DNA of 64,000 bases, taken from positions 2,074,155 through 2,138,154 of the forward strand of contig NZ_CM001837.1 of assembly GCF_000355805.1 (NCBI RefSeq), written 5' to 3'. Both the position numbers and the translations under genes were made by a program. The stretch's first letter is position 1; every line of letters starts with the position of its first letter. Under the pieces are notes generated by a model. It had not been told where the DNA came from and ran no database searches. It saw only the letters and a list, made by a program, of their open reading frames with translations. This document shows, in pieces, positions 1 to 8,197 of this stretch. Source of the DNA: Dokdonia sp. PRO95 (GTDB lineage: Bacteria; Bacteroidota; Bacteroidia; Flavobacteriales; Flavobacteriaceae).

Positions 1-24
1 TTATGTGAAACTAAAATAGATCAC

Positions 25-165
25 ATGAAATTAGTAGGTAAAATATTCAGAATAGTGACAGTCGCTCAACTAGGTTATTATACCTACGACTGGATAAAGA
101 ACAAACGATCTTTTAATGATGAGTTTGTTCCAAATTTGAAGAAAATAAAAAGAAAACTAATATAA
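25..165 (+). CDS. Small basic hypothetical protein (46 aa)
   Basis: This short frame starts at the first ATG after an in-frame TAG at 16-18 and ends at TAA 163-165. The peptide is basic and has an aromatic stretch (GYYTYDW) followed by a lysine/arginine-rich tail. It ends 8 bases before the next small gene, so the two may be co-transcribed. I do not recognise a family. Its reality rests only on composition and on its position before another small gene in the same direction. Confidence 0.4.
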   Translation: MKLVGKIFRIVTVAQLGYYTYDWIKNKRSFNDEFVPNLKKIKRKLI

Positions 166-173
166 TAAGCATT

Positions 174-392
174 ATGGACGATACTAAAAGAGCAGCAGAT
201 CTTGATAATAAGGAGCACGGTGTACATAAGGATAAGCACATAAATCAATACGGAGATCAAAACAAGGACTCATCGCAACCTAAAAGGGATGCTGGAGAGA
301 CTGATAAAGCTGGAAGCAATACACTTTCTAATAAAGAAAATGCAGTGCAAGACAATGCTCATAAGGACGCAAAACAAAAATCAAAACAATAA
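174..392 (+). CDS. Small, highly hydrophilic hypothetical protein (72 aa)
   Basis: The 72-residue product is almost entirely charged or polar (Lys, Asp, Asn, Gln, Glu, His) with no hydrophobic segment, no cysteine and no signal peptide, so it is predicted to be intrinsically disordered and cytoplasmic. It follows the 46-residue frame by 8 bases. Such hydrophilin-like small proteins are often stress-related in bacteria, but nothing here proves that role. A strong inverted repeat lies about 110 bases downstream. Confidence 0.5.
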   Translation: MDDTKRAADLDNKEHGVHKDKHINQYGDQNKDSSQPKRDAGETDKAGSNTLSNKENAVQDNAHKDAKQKSKQ

Positions 393-504
393 GATTACTG
401 ACTAAATTATTTCAAAATACTACAGTAGAAATTTATAATCAATACTGTAAAAAATGATTTGAGATTTCATCTCGACGATGTTAACAGATATTCATTAAAG
501 CGAA

Positions 505-536
505 AAACCCCGCAAACTATATAGTTTGCGGGGTTT
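505..536. terminator. Strong hairpin between convergent genes, likely bidirectional terminator
   Basis: A perfect 15-bp stem (AAACCCCGCAAACTA and its complement) closes a 2-nt loop. On the minus strand it is followed by a run of five T, which suits the minus-strand gene ending at 622; on the plus strand it closes the small-gene pair ending at 392. Confidence 0.75.
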
Positions 537-621
537 GTATTATAAATATATAAATTCAATCCAACCTTAGCTCCACAGATAATAATTAATAGTTCTCACA
601 CTTGTTAAGTGTGGATTTATA

Positions 622-1131
622 CTAGTTCATCTTCCTAGTGGCAGGGACATCCCAAACATCAACATATTTAAACTTTCTAATAATTTTACCTTTGGTGTTA
701 ATTACGCCCCACTTACGTTTATATTTTACAGCACACTGGTCATCCTTATATCCTTGTGCACCTCCAAAACCGTACAACAAGTCATCATATTTATAGTCAA
801 TGACAAGCTCTCCTTTAGTATTGATGAAGCCATATTTCTTGTTTAATTTTACAGAAAACAATCCTTGGCATCTCTCGCCTAGTTCTTTATAGATTATAGG
901 GATAACAACTTCGTTGGCTTTGTTAATAACACCGTATTTACCCTCATATTTTACTATGGCTAGCGGTTCTTCACCTTGAAAGGTTGGTTCGTCTTCAAAG
1001 CAATCATAAAAAAAATCTAGAACTTTATCATACTCATAAACCTTTCCTATCATTTCTTTTCCGTCTTGAGCATTCAAGAGTTGTACTGCACATAGAATTA
1101 CTGTTGTCAAAATTAATTTTACTGTTTTCAT
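622..1131 (-). CDS. Secreted WG-repeat protein
   Basis: The 169-residue product begins with a signal peptide (about residues 1-21, ending LNAQ) and carries at least three WG/KWG-type repeats, visible as YGVINKANEVVIP, YGFINTKGELVID and WGVINTKGKIIRK. WG repeats form small beta-structured units in bacterial envelope proteins of unclear function. The gene starts 19 bases after the end of the leucine-rich-repeat gene on the same strand, so it is probably the last gene of that transcript. Ligand and role are unknown. Confidence 0.75.
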   Translation of the reverse strand: MKTVKLILTTVILCAVQLLNAQDGKEMIGKVYEYDKVLDFFYDCFEDEPTFQGEEPLAIVKYEGKYGVINKANEVVIPIIYKELGERCQGLFSVKLNKKYGFINTKGELVIDYKYDDLLYGFGGAQGYKDDQCAVKYKRKWGVINTKGKIIRKFKYVDVWDVPATRKMN

Positions 1132-1149
1132 ATTATAGTTATTAGGTTG

Positions 1150-2562
1150 TTAATCACACTTCTTTCCAAAAATTGGCTTCGTGCCATCTTGAAATTTTAC
1201 TACTAAGCATGTCTTGCTTTTGATATATTTTAAATCTTTTTTTAATTGGTCATTATTTGCATTTTTTCTATTCTTTGGATGATAATAGAGTTCGATTTTT
1301 TCAACATATTCACTGTCTAGTAAACTTTGAGGTAGTGATTTGAGATATTTAGAGTACACAGAAAACGTTTCTAGGTTATCTAATTCTTCAAAAACAGAAG
1401 AGTCAACATTTATGTGGGTTAAGTAACCATTTCCAATAAATGTGATATCATTAAGATTACTTAACTCTTTAATCTCTGAGTTTAGGGTAAAAGACCCTCC
1501 ATTTAATAGATCTGAAGTTAAATCTCCTGTAGAGTACAAGTCTAAGGTTAGGCTTTCTAGGTTTACTAATTTTTCAATGTCTTTAGGTAAACTTTTACTC
1601 TTATAGTTTCTTAGTGTGAGACGCCTTAAATTTATGAGGTTATTAATGTTTTGGCTAAGCTTATAAGAATTCCAATTAGCAAACTCGGCTTTTTTTAGAC
1701 TAGCCATTTTCTCATCAGTAATAAGGCTTTGTTTTTTTGCTATTGCGGCTATATCATTATCTCTTTTTGCAACAGCGTTTTGATATGCTCTTTCTTTTTT
1801 TTCGCTCTCTATAGCTTTTCTTCTATCTCTTTCTTGTAGTCCAGAAACTATACTGTTTGAGATTTGGCTTACAGCATTCCCTAGTTGTTGAGAAGAAGTC
1901 TTAATGCTAGCGACACGATCTTGTGTTTCTTGCATAATTTCGGCTCCTCGCTCTCTATCTAGTCGAGCTGCCTTTTCTGCTGGAGATTCTTTTACGCTAA
2001 AATCAGTTGAATTTGTATCATTACTTTCGTTGGATGTTGCATTATCACTATTATCTGTTTTCGAGTTAGTATTGCTCGTATTATTTGAATAGTTTTCACT
2101 GTCCTCATCATTGGTGATATTTTGATTTGAAGTTAATAGTTTATTCCAAGCGGCATACATTTGATTCCAATACCCTTCAGCGTTTATGATTTTATCTTTG
2201 TGATAATTGTCCATACTATTACAGTACCTAGAATCATCATTACAAATCCTTTTAAAATCTTTATAGTAATTAGTTATCACTATTATATCACCGTCGATTG
2301 GGTTGTTCCAATCTGCCTTTACTTCATTTAATACTTTAATATTTGATTTGATTACAGAGACGGGGATAGTTTCGGGATTGCCTCCTGGGTATGTCACAAT
2401 CGCTGTAGTACCATAGATGTCCTGAAAAAATAATTTTCCAGTTTTCAAATTGGTGCCACGATATATTTTGTCTTGGGCTTTTTCTGCTTTGTCATAGTCG
2501 TACGACTGAGAAAACCCATAGTTGCTGATTAAAATTAGAATGGTTGTTAAGAAGATTCTCAT
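1150..2562 (-). CDS. Secreted protein with Asn/Ser/Thr linker, coiled coil and C-terminal leucine-rich repeats
   Basis: I place the start at the ATG at 2562 (MRIFLTT...) rather than 24 bases upstream. It gives a clean signal peptide ending in GFSQ, and a 13-bp leader shared with the gene starting at 7535 lies three bases before both ATGs. The 470-residue product has an N-terminal domain of unknown type, a low-complexity Asn/Ser/Thr/Asp stretch (roughly residues 155-195), a charged probable coiled coil, and a leucine-rich region (roughly 300-430) with repeats such as LINLRRLTLRN and LVNLESLTLDL. LRRs normally bind proteins. It lies directly downstream of a two-component system and has a candidate operator at 2602-2630. 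Confidence 0.7.
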   Translation of the reverse strand: MRIFLTTILILISNYGFSQSYDYDKAEKAQDKIYRGTNLKTGKLFFQDIYGTTAIVTYPGGNPETIPVSVIKSNIKVLNEVKADWNNPIDGDIIVITNYYKDFKRICNDDSRYCNSMDNYHKDKIINAEGYWNQMYAAWNKLLTSNQNITNDEDSENYSNNTSNTNSKTDNSDNATSNESNDTNSTDFSVKESPAEKAARLDRERGAEIMQETQDRVASIKTSSQQLGNAVSQISNSIVSGLQERDRRKAIESEKKERAYQNAVAKRDNDIAAIAKKQSLITDEKMASLKKAEFANWNSYKLSQNINNLINLRRLTLRNYKSKSLPKDIEKLVNLESLTLDLYSTGDLTSDLLNGGSFTLNSEIKELSNLNDITFIGNGYLTHINVDSSVFEELDNLETFSVYSKYLKSLPQSLLDSEYVEKIELYYHPKNRKNANNDQLKKDLKYIKSKTCLVVKFQDGTKPIFGKKCD

Positions 2563-2565
2563 TTT

Positions 2566-2630
2566 GAATGGTTTTAATTCACTCAAAAATAAAATCTTAG
2601 ATACCCAAGATAAATACCCAAACTTGGGTA
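2566..2630 (-). promoter_or_regulatory. Promoter and candidate operator of the LRR gene
   Basis: On the minus strand the -7 box TATTTTTG (2584-2591) matches the Bacteroidetes TAnnTTTG consensus. Upstream is an inverted repeat TACCCAA-AC-TTGGGTA (2615-2630) plus a third half-site at 2602-2608. The centre of the inverted repeat is 31.5 bases from the edge of the -7 box, the same distance as in the promoter of the gene starting at 7535. The leader motif at 2566-2578 (ATTAAAACCATTC, minus strand) is also shared. No good -33 TTG at normal spacing is seen, which fits an activator-dependent promoter. Confidence 0.5.
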
Positions 2631-2720
2631 AATATGGTATGTAAGTGATTACTTGTTTTATAGATTTAACTCGTTCTCAACGCAGTTAAAGTTTCTTAAG
2701 AAGATACTAGGATGTTATCG

Positions 2721-3341
2721 CTAGTCAAAATCGTATCGCTTTTGTAACCCATAGCGCAATAATTCTCCTGAGCCACTAAGGCCTAATTTCTGGATCATAT
2801 TCTTACGATGTGTTTCTACTGTGCTTCTCGATATAAATAGGAGTTCGGCTATTTCAGGATTGTTTTTTCCTTCTGTAATGAGTTTTAGGATTTCCTTTTG
2901 TCGCTGTGTGAGCACATTAATTCCTACATTATTTTGAGAGGAGGCGGGAGTAGCAACACCTTTGTCATAATAATCTTCGCCAGCATTTACTTTACGCACG
3001 GCTTCAAGTAGTATGGAGAGACTAGAGTTTTTGAGTACATAGCCTTTTGCACCTGCAGCAATCATCTGGTCAATCGCTTTCTTTTGATCAAACATTGTGA
3101 AGGCAATCACCTTAGTTTCTGGAAATTCTTTTAAAATTTGTGTCGTTGCTGCTATGCCATCTATAATGGGCATTCGTACATCTGTGACTACAATCGATGG
3201 TCTCTTTTTGCGAACTAAGTCAATTAATTCCTCACCATTTTTTGCAAAGCCTACGAGCTCAATATCTGTCTCATATTTTAGGAAGAGTGCAATCCCTTCA
3301 CTAAAACTCAAATGATCTTCTGCAATGGCGAGTCGTATCAT
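2721..3341 (-). CDS. NarL/FixJ-family response regulator
   Basis: The 206-residue protein has an N-terminal receiver domain (about 1-120) with the acidic pocket AEDH and the phospho-acceptor Asp54 in VVTDVRMP. A C-terminal LuxR-type helix-turn-helix (about 140-200) shows LTQRQKEILKLITEGKNNPEIAELLFISRSTVETHRKNM-type residues. Its start overlaps the kinase stop by four bases, so the pair is translationally coupled and almost certainly cognate. It is predicted to bind DNA as a dimer on phosphorylation; the inverted repeats upstream of the flanking genes at 2615-2630 and 7590-7605 are the obvious candidate sites, which is inference. Confidence 0.92.
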   Translation of the reverse strand: MIRLAIAEDHLSFSEGIALFLKYETDIELVGFAKNGEELIDLVRKKRPSIVVTDVRMPIIDGIAATTQILKEFPETKVIAFTMFDQKKAIDQMIAAGAKGYVLKNSSLSILLEAVRKVNAGEDYYDKGVATPASSQNNVGINVLTQRQKEILKLITEGKNNPEIAELLFISRSTVETHRKNMIQKLGLSGSGELLRYGLQKRYDFD

Positions 3342-5182
3342 ACTATTGGGATGTTGATTATGATTGACGTTCCGCGACCTTCTTTGGCGTCTATTGTTAA
3401 GTTTCCGTCAAGCGCCTTTATACGTCTTTCTATAGAAGATAAGCCCATTCCGTCTGTTTTTAATGATGTTCTTTCTGGATCAAATCCTTTGCCGTCATCT
3501 TCAAATACAAGATTAATTTTATCTTCAAAATAAGTGAGGTCGATGGTTACCGCTTTCGCGAAAGCGTGCTTAATTGTGTTTGTAATAAGTTCTTGAATAA
3601 TCCTGAAAAGCGTAAGCTCCACCGCATTACCTATACGAGTGTCCTCCCCGTGAGAAAACACCTCAATGACCAGTTGGTTTGCACCTGAAACCTGTGCCGC
3701 ATACTCCTTAATAGCAGGAAGCAAACCTAGAGAAATAGGATTTCCAGAGTTGCGCTCGTGAGCAATGCTGCGTACTTTTTGATAGGCAAGCTCAAGTATA
3801 TCATCTGTTTTTTTAATGAGTGTGTCTTGCTCTTCTTCAAGCCTATTTTTCTTAACCTTAAGATTTTCCATATACAGCTTTAAGGTTGCAAGAAGCCCAC
3901 CTAGGTTGTCGTGTAGATCCTCTGCTATACGCTGTCTTTCCTTTGCTTGACCTTCCACCATCGCGTCTATGCTGGAGAGTTCTTGATTTCTTAAAAGTAT
4001 CTCGTTTTCTCGCTCCGTGAGTAATCTCTTTTTACGCTGATTTTTAATCAAGAAGATAGCTGTAATGGCGATTGCAATAAGCGCAAGGATTGCGGCAATA
4101 AGGAGCGAGCGATTAAGTAAACGTTTCTTTTTCTCGAGCTCATTTTCTAGTTCTAGTTCGCGCGTTCTATACAAGGTCAAGTTTTTATTCTGACTTTCTA
4201 TTTGTGCGCTATCGGTATACTGTATGTATAATTCTTGATAGTAGAGCGCACTATCAAGAGCTGCAATATTTTTATAATCTGAAGAGAGGTAATTATAGAG
4301 ATTACGTTTATTATTTATCTTGAACTGTTTTATCCCAATCTTATCTGCTCGGCGCATATAGGTAATCGCCTCTTTGTAATTTTCATTAGAGCGAGGTACG
4401 GTAGCTCTATTGAGATATGCATAAAACAGATCGTCTGAAGTTCCATATAATTCTGAAAGCTGCAACGACTTATCAAAATGATAAATAGCCGAATCCTGTT
4501 GCGTCGTAAAACTTGAATAATACAAGCCTATGTAGCTGTGATAAAGCTCCACTCGCGATGAATCTCCTATTCTTCTGGCAATTGCTTTTGCCTTATTCAT
4601 TTGAGAGAAAAACTCTTTTTTGTGAGTAGCATCAAATTTTGCTGCTGCAAGGCCTATTCTAGCAAGTAACTCGCCTATTGGGTCATTGAGCTGCTCGCTA
4701 TTAGTCAACAACGTATTGAGCAAATTTTTGTTTTCTATAGCTAGATGCTTTTGCGAACTGATAATATAATGCAGCTCATAGTTTAATCTATTTGCTTGAA
4801 TGGGAGCGTTAGATTGTTCAAACAATTTCTGGGCAATAGTGAGATTGCGATAGGCAAGATCTTCTTGGTTAGCATAGCTATAAGATTTACCAAGGCTTTT
4901 GTAGTAGTATGCTCTGTCTATACCTGAAAGTGCTGTGCTATCGATCTTTTTAAGATAAACAGACGCTGTATCCATTTTCTTTTCATACATTTTGAATAAG
5001 ACTTGTATGTTAAGAAGAACATCTTTGTCAGCTTTTGAGGACTCAAAACCTTCCAATACTAAGGCAGCTTTATCTACTTGCTTGTATTGTAGCAAAGAGT
5101 CTATAGTTTTAATCTGCGCATTAAGCTGGATGCTCAAAGCGCAGATTAAGAGTAGTAATTTGTAGTATTTTTTTACAGGCAT
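3338..5182 (-). CDS. Sensor histidine kinase, periplasmic TPR domain plus HisKA_3/HATPase
   Basis: The 614-residue protein has a signal peptide (1-22), a TPR-like helical sensor region (about 30-340), one membrane helix (about 358-378), a coiled linker and a NarX/DesK-type transmitter. The phospho-accepting His is in AEDLHDN (about residue 424), the N-box in ELITNTIKHAF, and the G-boxes in DDGKGF and DGMGLSSIERR. Flavobacteria commonly use this TPR-kinase architecture, but the stimulus is unknown. The iterated palindrome at 3551-3566 lies inside the N-box region and encodes AFAKA where such kinases usually have AKA plus a variable residue. It lies in an operon with the gene starting at 5757 (2-base gap) and the response regulator. 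Confidence 0.92.
   Translation of the reverse strand: MPVKKYYKLLLLICALSIQLNAQIKTIDSLLQYKQVDKAALVLEGFESSKADKDVLLNIQVLFKMYEKKMDTASVYLKKIDSTALSGIDRAYYYKSLGKSYSYANQEDLAYRNLTIAQKLFEQSNAPIQANRLNYELHYIISSQKHLAIENKNLLNTLLTNSEQLNDPIGELLARIGLAAAKFDATHKKEFFSQMNKAKAIARRIGDSSRVELYHSYIGLYYSSFTTQQDSAIYHFDKSLQLSELYGTSDDLFYAYLNRATVPRSNENYKEAITYMRRADKIGIKQFKINNKRNLYNYLSSDYKNIAALDSALYYQELYIQYTDSAQIESQNKNLTLYRTRELELENELEKKKRLLNRSLLIAAILALIAIAITAIFLIKNQRKKRLLTERENEILLRNQELSSIDAMVEGQAKERQRIAEDLHDNLGGLLATLKLYMENLKVKKNRLEEEQDTLIKKTDDILELAYQKVRSIAHERNSGNPISLGLLPAIKEYAAQVSGANQLVIEVFSHGEDTRIGNAVELTLFRIIQELITNTIKHAFAKAVTIDLTYFEDKINLVFEDDGKGFDPERTSLKTDGMGLSSIERRIKALDGNLTIDAKEGRGTSIIINIPIV
3551..3566. repeat. Iterated palindrome copy 1 (perfect)
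   Basis: A perfect CGCTTTCGCGAAAGCG inside the histidine kinase gene, read as AFAKA on the minus strand. Confidence 0.95.
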
Positions 5183-5184
5183 TT

Positions 5185-5757
5185 TTATTTTGTGCCTGGT
5201 TTTAGTACACCGCCGTTTGAAGTGAGAGGGGAGACTGATTTTTCCTTTTTTATTAGTTTAGAAATAGCCTCTTGAATTTCTGTAGCATCAGGAATTTTTT
5301 GAGTTTGACCACGTCCAATTATGAAATTTTCACTCATGAATTTTGCAATTCCTTTTCTAACTTTTTTTGTAAAAAGGTCTTCGTCTTCTTCGTGTACTAC
5401 TATTATGGCAAGGTTTTCATTGAATTCCGGGTCTATTCCTACAAGCTTACCATCTTCAGATATTGTGATCAATTGAGTAGCTCTATCTTTAACCTCTTTT
5501 TCTACAACTTGAAAGTTATATACTACTAAAATCCCAACAGGTTTTTTCTTGTAGAATAATGTTCTGCAAATATTTACTGTTTTATTTTCAGATGAAAGTA
5601 AGCTATAGTCCGTGCCATCCTCAGTATATACTTCATTAGGTATATTGATACTTACTTTATAATCAAAATATTGCTTTCCTCTTTTGTATTCTCCTTCAAT
5701 ATTTTCAAAATTCGCCATCTCTTGTTTTAGTTTTTGGTTAGTTGTAATATTTATCAT
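5185..5757 (-). CDS. Hypothetical protein, first gene of the two-component operon
   Basis: The product is 190 residues from the first ATG, or 177 if translation begins at MANFENIEG. It is soluble, with no signal peptide, and has mixed beta/alpha character with an acidic segment around VVHEEDEDLFTKK and a basic, Pro/Gly-containing tail. No family is recognised. The stop codon is two bases before the kinase start, so it should be co-expressed with the sensor and regulator and may modulate them. About 170 bases separate it from the next upstream gene. Confidence 0.6.
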   Translation of the reverse strand: MINITTNQKLKQEMANFENIEGEYKRGKQYFDYKVSINIPNEVYTEDGTDYSLLSSENKTVNICRTLFYKKKPVGILVVYNFQVVEKEVKDRATQLITISEDGKLVGIDPEFNENLAIIVVHEEDEDLFTKKVRKGIAKFMSENFIIGRGQTQKIPDATEIQEAISKLIKKEKSVSPLTSNGGVLKPGTK

Positions 5758-5924
5758 AGTGCAGTGTTCTTGATTGCCAATCTTTTAAAAATAATAGAGT
5801 TGATCTATAAATAGGGTAGTGATATTTTAATGATTTGTTATGGTCTTGGATTACAATATATTGAAAATAAAGTGATTGTTGAAAAGCATGTGAGGATGTA
5901 ATCTTCTATAAGTAGATTTAAGAA

Positions 5925-7535
5925 TCATAACTTTTGTGTGAAATTGAAAGGCAAGCCTAGCTTAAATCCAAATCTCAAATCTTTATCGGTACTATTAGGA
6001 GATAAACTTAGATCAGATCTGTCTGCAAATAATTGGAGTGTAGCAAAGTTTTTCTTTTTGTTCTTGAGATTTATAACTGTCCCAAGACGCAGCTTGTATA
6101 TCTCCATATCTTTACCTTGGCCTACATCAAAATTTTGATTGTTATAGCCTACTTGACCAAAAAGACCAAAATGTGTTGTAGTAAACCAGAAAAGCTCTAC
6201 ACCTAAAGCAGTGGTAAAGGCATAGTTATAATCAAAGCCATTCTTATTTAGATTACCTTGAATGAGATTAGGTGTAGAAATTATACCAGAAGTCAAGGTG
6301 TCAATGGGAGTAGCAGGGAAGGAATAAGTTTTCTTATTAAAAGCAGCTGCATTTGAACCTCTAGCTATATTTACACTAGCTCTAGCAAATATCATCTTTG
6401 TATAATATCTTCTCTCTTTTGATTCATAAAAAAATCCTAGCTGTCCCTCTACACCAAATAAATCTCCCTTTGTGTCGATAAATTGATCACTAAAACTCAG
6501 TGATTGATTAGCGGTATAGACACTTTTGATTTGTTCACGTATATAAAATGGTGACGCTCCTAAATAAAAAAGGCGCTTGCTGTTCCAGTACGGTTGAGCA
6601 TTTTTTTGTTCTAAATCAGCTAGTTTTGTAGAGATGGAATCCATACTAGCAATTGTTTCTTCATATCGGTTAATCACAGCGTCTATGTCATAGGTTGCAT
6701 TTAAATTGTTCGAGAGTTTTTCATCTTCAACAATTCTAGTCTCTGAGTTATCTTTTATTATGAGATTAAAACCATTATTGTTGTTTTTGCTTTCTAATTT
6801 ATTAGAAGTAATATATGCTGTGTCAGACATTATGGAAGTCTGGTCTATAGCTGCTACATCAAGAGTGTAATTAAAGTTTTTGATTATTTTATTAAAAGTC
6901 ACCAGCTTTGAGTTACTACAATCTTGAGCGTTACACTGTTTTGCATTAATATCTTTAATTTTGATGGATGTTACAGGTATGCCGGCATCTTCTAGAAGGG
7001 TAGTGGTGTAATAAAAATCTTTTACAAGTTGCGCGATCTTTAACTGTTTTGCTTTTTCTATCTTATAGAAACCTCTCTTCACATCTAGGTCTGATGAGGG
7101 TTTGTTATACGACCTCACTCCACCAAAACTATGGTAGTAGTTTAAAGAAAACTTTGCGTTTGTACTTCCATTATTTTCATCTATAAAATAAATTCCATTA
7201 TCTGTAGCACTGAAGTCCCCTTTTACGGTTAGCAAGGAATGATCACCAGTATATACTGTCCCGCTTATCGCAATCTTAGACTTACTTTCATCAAAGGTTG
7301 CTTCTATCCCTTCGCTAGGCGTAGTACCTCCCAGTAATAATGAAGAAAGATCTGCAAGAACAAGTTTGTCAAAAGAATAGTAAGAAACCAATTCGCCCGA
7401 AGGGATTACGCTTACTTTATTAGAAAAATCTAGGGAGGCGTTTTTGTCAAATACTAAGGTGTCGTTTACACTTTGAGCTATTGTTACCTGTGTAAAAAAT
7501 AACACAATGACAATTGAAAGAATTGATTTAAACAT
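5925..7535 (-). CDS. Large secreted/outer-membrane protein of unknown family
   Basis: The 536-residue product has a clear signal peptide (about 1-20, ending TIAQ). The N-terminal half is soluble-looking, with one Cys pair (KQCNAQDCSN). A segment at about 280-305 could be a short coiled coil, and the last about 220 residues show alternating aromatic/polar strands (FFYESKERRYYTKMIF, FGLFGQVGYNNQNF, ATLQLFADRSDL) typical of an outer-membrane beta-barrel. I do not recognise the family. Its promoter carries the same operator geometry and leader motif as the LRR gene, so both probably belong to the regulon of the two-component system between them. Confidence 0.65.
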   Translation of the reverse strand: MFKSILSIVIVLFFTQVTIAQSVNDTLVFDKNASLDFSNKVSVIPSGELVSYYSFDKLVLADLSSLLLGGTTPSEGIEATFDESKSKIAISGTVYTGDHSLLTVKGDFSATDNGIYFIDENNGSTNAKFSLNYYHSFGGVRSYNKPSSDLDVKRGFYKIEKAKQLKIAQLVKDFYYTTTLLEDAGIPVTSIKIKDINAKQCNAQDCSNSKLVTFNKIIKNFNYTLDVAAIDQTSIMSDTAYITSNKLESKNNNNGFNLIIKDNSETRIVEDEKLSNNLNATYDIDAVINRYEETIASMDSISTKLADLEQKNAQPYWNSKRLFYLGASPFYIREQIKSVYTANQSLSFSDQFIDTKGDLFGVEGQLGFFYESKERRYYTKMIFARASVNIARGSNAAAFNKKTYSFPATPIDTLTSGIISTPNLIQGNLNKNGFDYNYAFTTALGVELFWFTTTHFGLFGQVGYNNQNFDVGQGKDMEIYKLRLGTVINLKNKKKNFATLQLFADRSDLSLSPNSTDKDLRFGFKLGLPFNFTQKL

Positions 7536-7538
7536 CTA

Positions 7539-7605
7539 GAATGGTTTTAATGATGTGGTAAACTTAAAAATCCATTCATCCCACTTCCATACCCAATTGT
7601 AGGTA
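7539..7605 (-). promoter_or_regulatory. Promoter and candidate operator of the 536-aa envelope gene
   Basis: The minus-strand -7 box TAAGTTTA (7559-7566) matches TAnnTTTG at seven of eight positions. The 16-mer TACCCAATTGTAGGTA (7590-7605) is a degenerate version of the inverted repeat before the LRR gene and is centred at the same 31.5-base distance from the box. The leader motif ATTAAAACCATTC (7539-7551, minus strand) is identical and lies three bases before the ATG, as in the LRR gene. Confidence 0.45.
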
Positions 7606-7636
7606 TTTTATAGTTTATTTTTTTAGTTGATAAAAT

Positions 7637-7670
7637 AAAAAACCCCATGAACACAAGTGTTACGGGGTTT
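7637..7670 (-). terminator. Terminator of tmRNA
   Basis: An inverted repeat (AAACCCC ... GGGGTTT with inner ACAC/GTGT pairing) lies just past the tmRNA 3' end, and on the minus strand it is followed by a run of T. Confidence 0.7.
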
Positions 7671-7675
7671 AAAAG

Positions 7676-8071
7676 TGGAGTCGGAGGGATTCGAACCCTC
7701 GTCCAAACAAGCAATATTACTGCTTTCTACGTGTGTAGTTTCTGTTTGAATTTTCGTGAGATTGCCGGTTAGAAACTACCAACGCACCCCTTATCTTCAA
7801 TTAGGTGTCTCTCTCGCATCAAAGCCCTACGAGGGATAGGTTTACTTTTACGAAGTCACTATATCGATTGCCGTAAACCAAGGCTCTCGAGTGACTTCCT
7901 GCTTGTCTACCTTGTAGACCGAGGCGTAATCTTACTATAATTCAGATTATGCAGCTAGGGCGTAGTTGTTCTCGCCGTTTAAAAAGATGAAAAATGAGAT
8001 TTACGAGCTGTTTTCCAGCGCTCGACACGCTTACAATACTATTGGTCTCGCTGTCAAAACCAGTCGACCCC
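7676..8071 (-). ncRNA. ssrA: tmRNA (transfer-messenger RNA)
   Basis: The 5' end on the minus strand reads GGGGTCGACTGGTTTTGAC, the conserved tmRNA acceptor/D-region start. The 3' end has a T-arm with GGTTCGAATCCC-type sequence (GGGTTCGAATCC complement of 7687-7700) and an encoded CCA. The tag frame at 7947-7976 encodes GENNYALAA followed by a stop, matching the Bacteroidetes ALAA-ending degradation tag. tmRNA rescues ribosomes stalled on broken mRNAs and marks the peptide for proteolysis. The length (about 396 nt) is normal. The ends are taken from acceptor-stem pairing (GGGGTCG with CGACTCC, one wobble), so each could be off by one or two bases. Confidence 0.96.
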
Positions 8072-8090
8072 AGTATTAAAATTTCCACCT

Positions 8091-8106
8091 TGCTTTCGCG
8101 AAAGCG
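8091..8106. repeat. Iterated palindrome copy 2 (14-bp core intact)
   Basis: TGCTTTCGCGAAAGCG lies between the tmRNA 5' end and its likely -7 box, so it may fall in the tmRNA precursor leader. Confidence 0.9.
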
Positions 8107-8112
8107 GAACTA

Positions 8113-8139
8113 CAAATATACTACTAAAGCTTATATTTG
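8113..8139. promoter_or_regulatory. Back-to-back -7 boxes for tmRNA (minus) and the dehydrogenase gene (plus)
   Basis: TATATTTG is present on the minus strand at 8113-8120 and on the plus strand at 8132-8139, both exact matches to TAnnTTTG and pointing in opposite directions. Neither has a convincing -33 TTG, so the assignment rests on the -7 boxes and their placement between divergent genes. Confidence 0.4.
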
Positions 8140-8197
8140 CTATTAATATTATGCAAAAGCTGTACCAACTACAGACACTGCCAAAACTTCACACACT

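Noticed and set aside
7676-7720. Possible tRNA, from the T-arm sequence GGGTTCGAATCC
   Set aside because: It is the 3' end of tmRNA: the 5' part, tag peptide and acceptor pairing are all present about 350 bases away.
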